Positions 9,701-17,500 of a stretch of DNA of 34,167 nt are shown in pieces. Every line of letters starts with the position of its first letter. The first letter of the stretch is position 1. Location of the stretch: positions 1 through 34,167 of the forward strand of contig CAIKNA010000053.1 in the NCBI GenBank assembly GCA_903828645.1, read 5' to 3'. The position numbers and the translations under genes are program-made. The notes below the pieces were generated by a model, which saw only the letters and a list, made by a program, of their open reading frames with translations, was not told the origin of the DNA and did not search any database. The DNA comes from an uncultured Bacteroidales bacterium (GTDB lineage Bacteria; Bacteroidota; Bacteroidia; Bacteroidales; FEN-979).

Positions 9701-10530
9701 CTTTCCAGCAGCGTTTTACAGGAAAGGCCATGCAATTCGGGATTGACCCGAAGCGGAGAAAACCATCGGGCGTGAAAGCGGCCATCATTCGTGAGAAGGG
9801 GGTGAACCGCGACCGCGACATGGCATGGGCGCTCTATCTTGCCGGGTTTGATGTGAAAGACATCCATATGACCGACCTGATCACCGGGCGTGAAAACCTC
9901 GAAGATGTCAACCTCATTGTGTTTGTGGGCGGATTTTCCAATTCTGATGTCCTCGGCTCAGCCAGGGGCTGGGCCGGTGCATTCCTTTACAATGACCGTG
10001 CTAAACTTGCGCTGGCTAACTTCTTCGCGAGGAACGATACGCTGAGCCTGGGTGTATGCAATGGTTGCCAGCTGCTTGTTGCACTCGGGCTTATTTATCC
10101 CGGTCATGAGAGGCAACCGTGGATGTCGTGGAACGATTCACACAAATACGAGTGTGCTTTTGTAGGTGTTGATATTCTCGAGAACGACACGGTGATGCTG
10201 AAAAGCCTCGCCGGATCGAAACTTGGTATATGGGTGGCTCATGGTGAGGGAAAATTCAACTTTCCACTCAAACAGGAGCAATACCACATTCCGGCCAGAT
10301 ATAGTTATCACGGTTACCCGGGAAATCCCAACGGGTCGCAATTCGATGCAGCCTGCATCGCTTCTGATGATGGAAGGCACCTTGCTATCATGCCCCACCT
10401 GGAAGATTCGGTTCTTCCATGGCAATGGGCTTGTTACCCCGGCGATCGCCGCGGAGATGAAATAACCCCCTGGATTGAGGCGTTTGTCAATGCAAGGGAA
10501 TGGATACAGAAAACTAAAAATCACTCATGA
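6703..10530 (+). CDS. purL: Phosphoribosylformylglycinamidine synthase, large single-chain form
   Basis: FGAM synthase makes formylglycinamidine ribonucleotide from FGAR, glutamine and ATP in purine synthesis. At 1275 residues it is the single-chain form, with the N-terminal domain, the two AIR-synthase-like halves and the glutaminase domain fused. Visible motifs include GFSQVNSEHCRHKIF, the ATP-site stretch around ETHNFPTTVEPFNGAATGSG, and HDHGAGGHLNALSE. The C-terminal glutaminase triad is C1119 (GVCNGCQLL), H1232 and E1234 (MPHLEDS). ATG 6703 (MITFFRN) is chosen over an in-frame TTG at 6649, whose extra residues come only from repeat DNA. Two in-frame heptamer arrays are built into the gene: residues about 79-109 in an N-terminal linker and about 924-933 between motor-like domains. 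Neither touches a catalytic motif. The stop overlaps the next start in ATGA. Confidence 0.96.
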   Translation: MITFFRNSDHFYAVESREKLGGSDLEKLTWLFGGAECIAEPVLQGTFVGPRREMITPWSTNAVEITQNMGISGISRIEEFTIYDLRFTNDNLQLTNDPSPVTCHESRVTSYDPMLQHIYEGLGQEIFHIQHEPDPVLFIDDIAAFNSQEGLALSDDEIVYLKELSRKVGRKLTDSEVFGFSQVNSEHCRHKIFNGTFIIDGKEMTESLFTLIKKTAKKQPGLLVSAYKDNVAFILGPQIEQFAPCRQNVADFFVIKDIQSVISLKAETHNFPTTVEPFNGAATGSGGEIRDRMAGGKGSVPMTGTAVYMTSYPRLDGGRSWEKGMEPRPWLYQTPEEILIKASNGASDFGNKFGQALICGSVLTFEHAGNDRRYGYDKVIMQAGGVGFAKKEDSLKDEPTTNQQIVVLGGDNYRIGMGGGAVSSVATGEYGNAIELNAVQRSNPEMQKRVFNAIRAMTEMDVNPIVSIHDHGAGGHLNALSELIETTGGTIQMDQLPLGDPTLSAKEIASNESQERMGLVLADKDVDLMQEIAKRERAPFYIVGRTTGDMQLVFEEHPGGIRPIDLKLTDFFGKPPRTILHDSTFVVQYSKLLYDPKKLKEYLDQVLQLEAVACKDWLTNKVDRAVSGKIAKQQTCGAIQLPLNNVGVTALDYQGVKGIATSLGHAPVAALINPAAGSRLAISKALSNLVWAPLSHGLKGVSLSANWMWPCKNAGEDARLYSAVKAVSDFAIALGINIPTGKDSLSMTQKYPDGTVVYSPGTVIISAIGEVSDVKKVVSPNLLPDDDTALIYIPFSIGGFELGGSSFAQALNQLGDETPDVADADYFVGVFETIQGLIREGLILAGHDVAAGGLITTLLEMTFPVENTGLEITLDALISADANPAGKSDPARVLFSEKPGIVIQVRNSDLEKWKNGDTILLPESKIENRKSKILHAFPIGIITRHRSLNLSCGDESCSFDIDALRDTWYRTSYLLDRRQSGEKLALERFTNYKKQPLVFTFQQRFTGKAMQFGIDPKRRKPSGVKAAIIREKGVNRDRDMAWALYLAGFDVKDIHMTDLITGRENLEDVNLIVFVGGFSNSDVLGSARGWAGAFLYNDRAKLALANFFARNDTLSLGVCNGCQLLVALGLIYPGHERQPWMSWNDSHKYECAFVGVDILENDTVMLKSLAGSKLGIWVAHGEGKFNFPLKQEQYHIPARYSYHGYPGNPNGSQFDAACIASDDGRHLAIMPHLEDSVLPWQWACYPGDRRGDEITPWIEAFVNAREWIQKTKNHS
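6938..7028. repeat. Heptamer array B inside purL, 13 units of NNNTNAC
   Basis: Thirteen units in unbroken 7-bp register: AATTTAC, GATTTAC three times, GAATGAC, AATTTAC, AATTGAC, GAATGAC, CCTTCAC, CTGTAAC, GTGTCAC, GAGTCAC twice. Every unit has T at position 4 and AC at positions 6-7. The array passes from the GATTTAC class to the GTCAC class seen separately elsewhere in the window. It is translated as about 30 residues ([14 protein letters not shown] and onward to ESRVTS) in a linker of FGAM synthase. Confidence 0.92.
9474..9501. repeat. Heptamer array C inside purL, GAAAATC units
   Basis: Four perfect tandem copies of GAAAATC, preceded by a partial unit, are read in frame as ESKIENRKSKIL near residues 922-933 of FGAM synthase. 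The reverse complement, GATTTTC, differs from the common GATTTAC unit at one base. Confidence 0.88.
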
Positions 10531-11285
10531 ATAAAATCATTTTTATCACAGGTGCCACTGCCGGTTTTGGCCAGGCAATCGCCCGGAAATTCGCAGAAAA
10601 CGGGAACAATCTCATCATCACCGGACGAAGGAAAATTTTGCTGGAGGAACTTGCAAAAGAACTGATCACAACGTTTGACATAGAGGTGCTGCCGCTGTGT
10701 TTCGATGTAAGGAAACTGGAGGAGGTTGAAAGTGCCATAGAAGCTTTGCCTGTCAAATGGAAAAAAATTGATGTACTTGTAAACAATGCCGGCCTTGCCG
10801 TTGGGTTGAACCCCATTCACGAAGGGGTAGTGGATGACTGGGAACGAATGATCGATACCAATGTAAAGGGGTTGCTTTACATGACCCGGTTTGTTTCCCC
10901 GTTGATGGTTGCCCGGAAACAGGGTCATATCATCAACATCGGATCGATTGCCGGCAGGGAGGTATACCCGATGGGAAATGTATATTGCGGCTCAAAATAC
11001 GCCGTGGACGCAATCACCAAGGGAACCCGCATCGACCTGGTATCGCATAACATCAAGGTGACCCAGATTGCCCCGGGTGCGGCGAATACCGAATTTTCAA
11101 TGGTACGCTTCAAGGGCGATAAAAGCCGTGCCGATAATGTCTATATCGGGTATGAACCACTTTCGGCAGTTGATATTGCAGAAACGGTCTATTATGTGAC
11201 CACCCTGCCTGCCCATGTAAACATCAACGACCTTGTGCTGATGCCGACCGCGCAGGCCAGCGCTGTGAACATACACAAAGAATAA
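10527..11285 (+). CDS. Short-chain dehydrogenase/reductase, YdfG-like
   Basis: This 252-residue cytosolic SDR oxidoreductase has the cofactor motif TGATAGFG at 8-15, NNAG at 86-89 and the catalytic S140, Y153, K157 set (IGSIAG, then YCGSK). ITGRR after the second strand suggests NADP. The overall sequence is closest to the YdfG group, which oxidises L-allo-threonine, serine and 3-hydroxy acids in characterised members; the substrate here is not proven. Its ATG overlaps the purL stop by four bases (ATGA), so it is probably translationally coupled to purL. The pairing with a purine gene has no obvious metabolic meaning and may be only operon packing. The C-terminus, DLVLMPTAQASAVNIHKE, is typical of the group. 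Confidence 0.92.
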   Translation: MNKIIFITGATAGFGQAIARKFAENGNNLIITGRRKILLEELAKELITTFDIEVLPLCFDVRKLEEVESAIEALPVKWKKIDVLVNNAGLAVGLNPIHEGVVDDWERMIDTNVKGLLYMTRFVSPLMVARKQGHIINIGSIAGREVYPMGNVYCGSKYAVDAITKGTRIDLVSHNIKVTQIAPGAANTEFSMVRFKGDKSRADNVYIGYEPLSAVDIAETVYYVTTLPAHVNINDLVLMPTAQASAVNIHKE

Positions 11286-11369
11286 CCCCGGGGGGATTTT
11301 CCGGCACAGTCACTTTTTCTTATCATTGCATTAAAATAATCGTTTCAAAGTGGTTAAATAACAATTCTG

Positions 11370-13133
11370 ATGGAAGTAACGCGTATTTTTGATTTACTGC
11401 CTTATCATGAATTAACGTTCAGGCCCAAGGAGGATGTCGTGGCTTCAAAGGAAAACGGCGATTGGGCTAAATACAGCATCAGGCAATACCGCGAAATCGT
11501 TGATAACATCAGTTACGGGTTCCTGGCCCTCGGAATCCAGCCCGGGGATAAAATTGCGCAGATAAGCTCAAACCGTGCCGAGTGGAATTTTGTAGATATG
11601 GCAATCCTCCAGGTGGGGGCGGTCCATGTTCCCATCTACCCAACCATCAGCGAATCGGATTACACGTACATCCTCAGCCATGCGGAGGTAATCTATATCT
11701 TCATCTCAGGACAGGAGCTTCTGCGTAAAATCGATCATATCCTGCCTGAAATGGAACATATCAGGGGTGTATTTACCTATAAGGATCATCACGAACACAA
11801 GCATCTGAACGAGCTGATCGAACTTGGAAAGCAACATCCCGACCCGGCGGGGCTTGAGGCCAGGAAAGCGGCCGTTGCGCCAGGCGACCTGGCAACCATC
11901 ATCTATACTTCCGGCACAACAGGCAATCCCAAGGGGGTGATGCTGAGTCACCATAACATTATCTCCGATTTTAAAGTCTGCGCCTATATTCCGCCTTTCG
12001 GGGAAGAGGCAAGGGCGGTAAGTTACCTGCCATTGTGCCACGTGTATGAACGAATGCTGAATTACCTGTACCATTATCTTGGATTTTCAATCTATTATGC
12101 GGAGAGCCTGGGAACCATCACAGAGAACATGAAGGAGGTAAAACCTGATATTTTATCGACGGTACCCCGGCTGCTTGAAAAAATATATGATAAATTATTT
12201 GCCACAGGGCATAAACTGACAGGCCTCAGGCGATGGATTTTTTTCTGGGCCCTGCATCTTGCCCTGAGGTATGAGTTGAAAGGCGCCAATGGCTGGTTTT
12301 ATGAATTGAAACGGAAACTTTATGACAAGCTGGTATATTCCAAATGGCGCGAAGCGCTGGGAGGAAAGCGCCTGCTGGTCATTTCGGGTGGCGCGGCACT
12401 GCAGCCCCGCCTGGCCAGGATGTTTACATGTGCGGGAATCAGGGTGCTCGAAGGGTATGGGCTGACAGAGACCTCCCCGGTGATCGCCGTGAACGACCTT
12501 ACCGAAAACGGGATGAAGTTCGCCACCGTGGGCAGGGTCGTGAAGGGAGTTCAGGTTAAAATTGCCGCAGACGGGGAGATTTTATGCAAAGGACCCAATG
12601 TGATGCTGGGCTACTATAAAGAACCTGAAATGACCGGTGAGGCGATCGAACCCGAAGGATGGTTTCATACCGGCGACCTCGGGCGGATCGAGCCCGAAGG
12701 CCATCTTAAAATCACGGGAAGGAAAAAAGAACTTTTTAAAACTTCGTTTGGAAAATATGTAAGCCCCCAGCCCATCGAAGATACGTTCAAGGAATCGCTG
12801 TTCATCGATCAGATTGTGGTGGTGGGCGAAAACCAGAAGTTCGCCGGAGCACTCATCGTGCCTGATTTCGTCTTCCTGAAATCATATTGCACCGTCAAGG
12901 AGATACCCTATACCACAAATGCTGAAATGATCCGGTTGCCGCGCATCAGGAAACGTTTCCAGACAGAGGTAAACAAGTATAACAAACTTTTGGGGGATAC
13001 CGAGAAAATCAAGAGCTGGGACCTGCTCGACACCGAGTGGACCTTTGAAACCGGTGAAATAACGCCAACGTTGAAGTTGAAACGGAACAACATCATAAAA
13101 AAATACGAAGCTGAAATTTCCAAACTCTTTTAA
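11370..13133 (+). CDS. Long-chain acyl-CoA synthetase, AMP-forming (copy 1)
   Basis: This 587-residue enzyme activates fatty acids to acyl-CoA through an acyl-adenylate. It shows the AMP-binding P-loop YTSGTTGNPKG at 179-189, the acyl-adenylate motif EGYGLTETSPV, the GWFHTGDLG motif and the hinge/lysine region ITGRKKELFKTSFGKYVSP. It belongs to the FAA1/COG1022 type common in Bacteroidota. The start MEVTRIFDLL aligns with the start MKQVTRIFDLL of the next gene, supporting both starts. It is 84 bp after the SDR gene and 29 bp before its own paralogue. An imperfect -7 element TATCATTG lies at 11321-11328, one base off consensus. Confidence 0.95.
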   Translation: MEVTRIFDLLPYHELTFRPKEDVVASKENGDWAKYSIRQYREIVDNISYGFLALGIQPGDKIAQISSNRAEWNFVDMAILQVGAVHVPIYPTISESDYTYILSHAEVIYIFISGQELLRKIDHILPEMEHIRGVFTYKDHHEHKHLNELIELGKQHPDPAGLEARKAAVAPGDLATIIYTSGTTGNPKGVMLSHHNIISDFKVCAYIPPFGEEARAVSYLPLCHVYERMLNYLYHYLGFSIYYAESLGTITENMKEVKPDILSTVPRLLEKIYDKLFATGHKLTGLRRWIFFWALHLALRYELKGANGWFYELKRKLYDKLVYSKWREALGGKRLLVISGGAALQPRLARMFTCAGIRVLEGYGLTETSPVIAVNDLTENGMKFATVGRVVKGVQVKIAADGEILCKGPNVMLGYYKEPEMTGEAIEPEGWFHTGDLGRIEPEGHLKITGRKKELFKTSFGKYVSPQPIEDTFKESLFIDQIVVVGENQKFAGALIVPDFVFLKSYCTVKEIPYTTNAEMIRLPRIRKRFQTEVNKYNKLLGDTEKIKSWDLLDTEWTFETGEITPTLKLKRNNIIKKYEAEISKLF

Positions 13134-13162
13134 TAAGCCCTTGTTTTAACATTTAGGAAACC

Positions 13163-14959
13163 ATGAAGCAAGTCACCCGGATTTTTGATCTCCTGGAGCT
13201 ATACAAAGAGGAATATCGTTCCATCGGCGACCTGTTTAATATAAAAAGGAATGGGAGCTGGGTCCATTTTTCGGCGGATGAATATTTACGCAACAGCAAC
13301 CTCATCAGCCTCGGGTTCCTGGCGATGGGCTTTCAGAAAGGAACCCGCATCGCTATGGTCATGAACAATTGCCCGGAATGGAATTTTATCGACATGGGCA
13401 TCCTCCAGGTTGGAGCAGTCCAGGTTCCGGTCTATCCGACGATCAGCGAAGAAAATTACCGTTACATTTTCAAGGATTCCGAAATTGAATATCTGATCTT
13501 TTCCGACCAGGAGATTTATGAACGGATCAGGAGTGTAATCCCCAATATTCCCGGATTAAAAGAAATTTTTTCCATTGAGCAAATAGATGGAATCCGCAAC
13601 TGGAATGAGATTCTTGAACTCGGGAGGCAGCACCCCGATCATGCCGGTCTTGAGGCAATCAAAGCGGCCGTTCTGCCCGGCGACCTTGCCACGATCATAT
13701 ATACCTCGGGAACGACAGGCAGGCCAAAAGGGGTGATGTTGTCGCACAACAATTTTGTGACCAATTACAAGGCCCTGGGTGAAATTCCCCCGCTTAAAAT
13801 GCACGACCGGGTAGTGAGTTTTTTGCCATTATGCCATGTGTACGAACGAACAGCTGGGTATGTTTACCAGTCTTTTGGGGTTTCCGTTTTCTATGTTCAC
13901 AATATAGATGAACTTGGAGATGATATCAGGGAGGTGAAGCCTCATGGATTTGCCTCGGTTCCCAGGGTATTCGAAAAAATTTATAACAGGATAGTCGCAA
14001 GCGGGCGCCAGCTGCCACTTCCGATGAAGATCCTTTTCTTCTGGGCACTGAGACAGGGGCATAAATTTGAGCTGGACCATGCACGCGGGTGGGTATACGA
14101 TGTGAAACTGTTCATTGCCAACCTGCTGGTTTTTCGAAAATGGCGTGCTGCACTGGGCGGAGAACTGAAATTCATCGTTTCGGGAAGCGCTTCTTTGCAC
14201 CCGCGTTTGGCGCGCATCTTCTGGGCAGCAAAAATTCCTATCCTCGAGGCTTACGGACTCACTGAAACTTCACCGGGGGTAACCTGTTATCGTTTTGAAC
14301 CCGGCTTTATGAAGTTCGGCACCGTTGGCACCCTGCTTACAGGAAACCAGATGAAGATTGCAGAGGACGGGGAGGTTCTGTGCAAAGGGCCCAACATCAT
14401 GATGGGCTACCTCAACCGGCCTGAAAGAACGGCGGAGGTCATCGATGCCGAGGGTTGGTTCCACACCGGCGACATCGGGGTAATCGAGGATGGGAAATTT
14501 CTGAAGATTACCGACCGGAAAAAAGAGATTTTCAAAACCTCCGGCGGAAAGTTCATCGCCCCGCAACCCATAGAGCAACGGATGAAGGAGTCACCCTTTA
14601 TGGAGCACATCATGGTGGTAGGAGAAAACCGCAACTATGCGGCTGCACTTATCATCCCGAATTTCGAATACCTGAAAAACTGGTGTGAAGTAAAAAATAT
14701 TGAATTCGGTTCGAGGGAAAAAGTGGTTAAGAACCCTATGGTCATCAGAAGGATTCGCAGGGAGGTTGAACGGTTCAACCAGGATCTTGATAAAACGGAA
14801 AGGATCAAAAAGATCAGGCTTCTCGATGCAGAATGGACGACCGACTCCGGGGAAATCTCCCCCACGCTAAAACTCAGGCGTAAGTTTATTGTTGAAAAAT
14901 ACGGCAGGATGATCGAGGAGACCTACCGGTCATCCGAATACAACTACCGGGTTGAATAG
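13163..14959 (+). CDS. Long-chain acyl-CoA synthetase, AMP-forming (copy 2)
   Basis: This 598-residue paralogue of the preceding gene is very similar along its whole length. The P-loop YTSGTTGRPKG is at 180-190, followed by EAYGLTETSPG, GWFHTGDIG and ITDRKKEIFKTSGGKFIAP. The adenylate motif differs slightly from copy 1 (A for G after E, and G for V after SP), which could mean different chain-length preference, though that is inference. The pair most likely arose by tandem duplication followed by divergence, with 29 bp between the genes. It has a slightly longer C-terminal tail (ETYRSSEYNYRVE). Its stop is only two bases from the end of the convergent holA gene. Confidence 0.95.
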   Translation: MKQVTRIFDLLELYKEEYRSIGDLFNIKRNGSWVHFSADEYLRNSNLISLGFLAMGFQKGTRIAMVMNNCPEWNFIDMGILQVGAVQVPVYPTISEENYRYIFKDSEIEYLIFSDQEIYERIRSVIPNIPGLKEIFSIEQIDGIRNWNEILELGRQHPDHAGLEAIKAAVLPGDLATIIYTSGTTGRPKGVMLSHNNFVTNYKALGEIPPLKMHDRVVSFLPLCHVYERTAGYVYQSFGVSVFYVHNIDELGDDIREVKPHGFASVPRVFEKIYNRIVASGRQLPLPMKILFFWALRQGHKFELDHARGWVYDVKLFIANLLVFRKWRAALGGELKFIVSGSASLHPRLARIFWAAKIPILEAYGLTETSPGVTCYRFEPGFMKFGTVGTLLTGNQMKIAEDGEVLCKGPNIMMGYLNRPERTAEVIDAEGWFHTGDIGVIEDGKFLKITDRKKEIFKTSGGKFIAPQPIEQRMKESPFMEHIMVVGENRNYAAALIIPNFEYLKNWCEVKNIEFGSREKVVKNPMVIRRIRREVERFNQDLDKTERIKKIRLLDAEWTTDSGEISPTLKLRRKFIVEKYGRMIEETYRSSEYNYRVE

Positions 14960-14961
14960 AT

Positions 14962-15978
14962 TCAGTGCAGGATTTTAAAAATCAGCTCTTTCATTAATTC
15001 GCCATCGCCTACCGAGGCATTGTTTACACCTTTGGTCTTCAGGTCATATTCGCGGAGGGTCGAGATGATGGCCATGGTTTTTCCGGGCGGGAAACTCCTG
15101 GCAGCCTGCTGGTAATCCGCTACAAAGAAAGGGTTTACTGAAAGCGCCGCGGCTACGGAGTTTCTCGATTTATCAGGGAGGAAGTGATAGGTGAGCACCT
15201 TTGCAAAATAGGAGAACAGGAATGGGATCACTTTTACCAGTGGATTTTCGCGCGGATTTGCTGCAAAGTAGAGGATTATCTGGTTGGCTTTTACGACATT
15301 CCTGGCGGCCAGCGCTTTCTGTAGTTCAAACACATTGAAGTCTTTGCTGATCCCGATGTTCTTCTCAACATAACCTTCGGTGATCTCCGATCCGGCAGGG
15401 ATATTGATCAGGAGTTTCTGAATCTCATTGACGATCTTTCCAAGGTCGGCCCCCAGGAATTCGGTGAGCATGGCGGCAGCTTTCGGTGTGATGGAATATT
15501 GCCGCTGGCGAAGGTAATCACTGATCCATTCGGGGACTTTGTTGTCGTAAAATTTGGCTGATTCAAAAGCGACACCGATTTTTTCAATGGCTTTGAAAAG
15601 CACTTTGCGTTTGTCGAATTTGCTGTACTTATAACAAAGGACGAGGATGGTGGAGGTGAGCGGGTTTTCCACGTAGGGCAGAAACTCTTCGATTTTGTCC
15701 AGGTCCTGTGCCTCCTTGACAATCAGGACCTGGTAATTTGCCATCATCGGGAATCGCCTGGCATAGGTCATCAGCGTCTGCACATTGGAATCTTTCCCAT
15801 AGGCGATGGTCTGGTTGAACTCTTTTTCCAGGTCACTCAACACATTTTGTTCGATAAAATCGGAAATGGCATCAATAAAATACGACTCCTCTCCATGCAG
15901 CAGGTAAACCGGGTGATAGATCCGGTTTTTCAGGTCGCTCAGGAGGTTTTCAAAACTGATGCTGTTCTTTTCAGCCAT
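14962..15978 (-). CDS. holA: DNA polymerase III delta subunit
   Basis: This 338-residue clamp-loader subunit opens the sliding clamp during replication. The N-terminal segment YHPVYLLHGEESYFIDAISD is the family signature for the delta subunit, followed by the degenerate AAA+ fold (QVLIVKEAQDLDKIEEF, then ILVLCYKYSKFDKRKVLFK), a helical lid and the C-terminal collar domain. Length is typical. It lies 23 bp downstream of amn on the same strand and probably shares its transcript. The stop is two bases from the stop of the convergent acyl-CoA synthetase gene, leaving no room for a separate terminator. The delta' partner gene is also in this window, at 32453-33544. Confidence 0.93.
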   Translation of the reverse strand: MAEKNSISFENLLSDLKNRIYHPVYLLHGEESYFIDAISDFIEQNVLSDLEKEFNQTIAYGKDSNVQTLMTYARRFPMMANYQVLIVKEAQDLDKIEEFLPYVENPLTSTILVLCYKYSKFDKRKVLFKAIEKIGVAFESAKFYDNKVPEWISDYLRQRQYSITPKAAAMLTEFLGADLGKIVNEIQKLLINIPAGSEITEGYVEKNIGISKDFNVFELQKALAARNVVKANQIILYFAANPRENPLVKVIPFLFSYFAKVLTYHFLPDKSRNSVAAALSVNPFFVADYQQAARSFPPGKTMAIISTLREYDLKTKGVNNASVGDGELMKELIFKILH

Positions 15979-16001
15979 GGGGGCCAGGGTTTCTTATTAT
16001 G

Positions 16002-16775
16002 TCAATCGAACCTCAGGTGCTTTACCAGCAGTTTCTTTTCAATAAGGTCCTGCATTGTTTCGATCCCGATCTTTACATGTTCTTCTGCAAAAGTCACCGT
16101 CACCTTTTTATCACTGGCCTGGGTCTTGATGCCCCTGCCGACCATGGGCTGGTCTGAGACAAGCAGGACGGCTCCCGTAGGGATTTCATTGGCAAAACCT
16201 ACCATGAAGAGGGTTGCAGACTCCATGTCGATGGCAATGGCCCTGGTTACACGCAAATGTTCCTTGAATTGCTCATCGTATTCCCAAACCCTTCGGTTGG
16301 TGGTGTATACCGTGCCGGTCCAGTAATTTTTCCTGTGGTTGTGAATCACGGTCGACATCACCTTTTGAAGGTTGAATGCGGGAAGGGCAGGAACCCTCTC
16401 AGGGAAATAGTCGTCGGAAGTTCCGTCGCCGCGGATGGCAGCAATCGGGATGATCATGTCGCCCACCTTGCATTTTTTCTTCAGGCCTCCGCATTTACCC
16501 AGGAACAGGGCTGCCTTAGGCTTGATCGCACTGAGCAGGTCCATAATCGTCGCCGCATTGGGGCTTCCCATGCCGAAATTGATCATGGAAATGCGCTCAT
16601 GGGTTGCCGTTGGCATGGCTTTTTCCTGGCCTTTTATGGGTACATTGAACCATTTTGCAAAAAGATCGAGGTAAACACTAAAATTGGTCAGCAGGATAAA
16701 ATCGCCGAATTCTTCAAGTGTCGTCCCGGTATAACGGGGCAACCAATCATCCACAATCTCTTTTTTTGTTTTCAT
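16002..16775 (-). CDS. amn: AMP nucleosidase
   Basis: This 257-residue enzyme splits AMP into adenine and ribose 5-phosphate and helps control the adenylate pool. It is the short Bacteroidota form, which lacks the regulatory N-terminal domain of the E. coli enzyme. The nucleoside-phosphorylase fold is shown by MINFGMGSPNAATIMDLL, FLGKCGGLKKKCKVGD and the substrate-binding AIDMESATLFMVGF, where the Met-Glu pair contacts ribose. LLVSDQPM with the following R is also typical. The start MKTKKEIVDDWLPRYTG is conserved in the family. An exact -7 element on the minus strand at 16865-16872 gives a leader of about 80 nt. The gene is divergent from the HsdR_N gene and upstream of holA. Confidence 0.92.
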   Translation of the reverse strand: MKTKKEIVDDWLPRYTGTTLEEFGDFILLTNFSVYLDLFAKWFNVPIKGQEKAMPTATHERISMINFGMGSPNAATIMDLLSAIKPKAALFLGKCGGLKKKCKVGDMIIPIAAIRGDGTSDDYFPERVPALPAFNLQKVMSTVIHNHRKNYWTGTVYTTNRRVWEYDEQFKEHLRVTRAIAIDMESATLFMVGFANEIPTGAVLLVSDQPMVGRGIKTQASDKKVTVTFAEEHVKIGIETMQDLIEKKLLVKHLRFD

Positions 16776-16864
16776 CTTTTAAAAATTAATTTTCACCCCG
16801 GGGCTGGTCACTAACGCGAAACAAAAGGTTTATCGGCCGGAAAGCAACTCCATCGTATCCTGCG

Positions 16865-16872
16865 CAAAGATA
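16865..16872 (-). promoter_or_regulatory. -7 element for amn-holA
   Basis: On the minus strand this reads TATCTTTG, an exact TAnnTTTG match, with a start site expected near 16858 and the amn ATG at 16775. It lies 22 bp from an oppositely directed -7 element, so the two promoters overlap back to back. Confidence 0.55.
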
Positions 16873-16894
16873 CAGGATTTGTCATATTTTTATG

Positions 16895-16902
16895 TAAGTT
16901 TG
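16895..16902 (+). promoter_or_regulatory. -7 element for the HsdR_N gene
   Basis: TAAGTTTG is an exact TAnnTTTG match. Transcription would start near 16909, only about seven bases before the GTG at 16916, so the mRNA would have almost no leader. Confidence 0.5.
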
Positions 16903-16915
16903 TATTTTAAGCACC

Positions 16916-17380
16916 GTGGAAAAACTCAACCTGCCCGACATAGCCGCCCGCATCCGCATGGGGAAGAACGGGAAACAGGAGATTTATGACGGGATCAGGA
17001 AGAAGTTTGTCAGGCTTACCCCCGAAGAGTGGGTCCGGCAGCATTTTCTCCATTTCATGATCCTTCAGCTTGGTTTTCCGGCCACCCTCATCGTGGTGGA
17101 AGGGGCTATGAAATATAACAACATGGCAAAACGGTTTGATATCCTGGCTTATCGGACCGATGGAAAACCCTGCATGGTGGTTGAATGTAAAAGCCCGGGT
17201 GTGGAAATCACCCAGGCGGTCTTTGACCAGGTCGCCATGTACAACATGACCCTCACCGTCGATTACCTGGCGGTTACCAACGGAATGGCCCACTATGCCT
17301 GCAAAATCGATCACAGCAGCCGAACCTACACGTTTTTAGAGGAGATCCCCCCCTTTCTAATCGTAAATCAAAAATCGTAA
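16916..17380 (+). CDS. Orphan HsdR_N-type PD-(D/E)XK domain protein
   Basis: This 154-residue protein consists of the N-terminal domain of type I restriction HsdR subunits only, with no helicase part. The nuclease-fold residues are visible as D75 (KRFDILAY) and E90-C-K92 (CMVVECKSPG). There is no HsdM, HsdS or helicase nearby, so it is not a restriction system. Such single-domain proteins are widespread in Bacteroidota beside holA; their function is unknown, and a DNA repair or replication role is inference. The start is GTG at 16916, because an in-frame stop lies at 16895 and the family begins with this helix. The last residues (LIVNQKS) and the TAA stop are supplied by the heptamer array that follows, so the original C-terminus may have been replaced. 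Confidence 0.85.
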   Translation: MEKLNLPDIAARIRMGKNGKQEIYDGIRKKFVRLTPEEWVRQHFLHFMILQLGFPATLIVVEGAMKYNNMAKRFDILAYRTDGKPCMVVECKSPGVEITQAVFDQVAMYNMTLTVDYLAVTNGMAHYACKIDHSSRTYTFLEEIPPFLIVNQKS

Positions 17381-17425
17381 ATCAAAAATCGTAAATCGTA
17401 AATCGTAAATCGTAAATCGTAAATT
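17363..17425. repeat. Heptamer array D, GTAAATC units
   Basis: Nine tandem 7-bp units: GTAAATC, AAAAATC, GTAAATC, AAAAATC, then GTAAATC four times and GTAAATT. It is the reverse complement of the GATTTAC class. It covers the last codons and the stop of the HsdR_N gene and runs into the gap before DUF3822. In the transcript direction all three frames meet a TAA. Confidence 0.93.
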
Positions 17426-17500
17426 GGCCCTCCCCATTCCGGGTTTTCTTCTTATCATTGCACTCACGATTACGGTTTCTGTTTCCGTGTCGCAATTCCT

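Noticed and set aside
16916-17380. Remnant of a type I restriction-modification system
   Set aside because: Only the HsdR N-terminal domain is present, with no helicase, methylase or specificity gene. Orphan copies of this kind are a normal Bacteroidota family.
17363-17425. Heptamer arrays as CRISPR repeats
   Set aside because: Units are only 7 bp, directly adjacent without spacers, and no cas gene is present.
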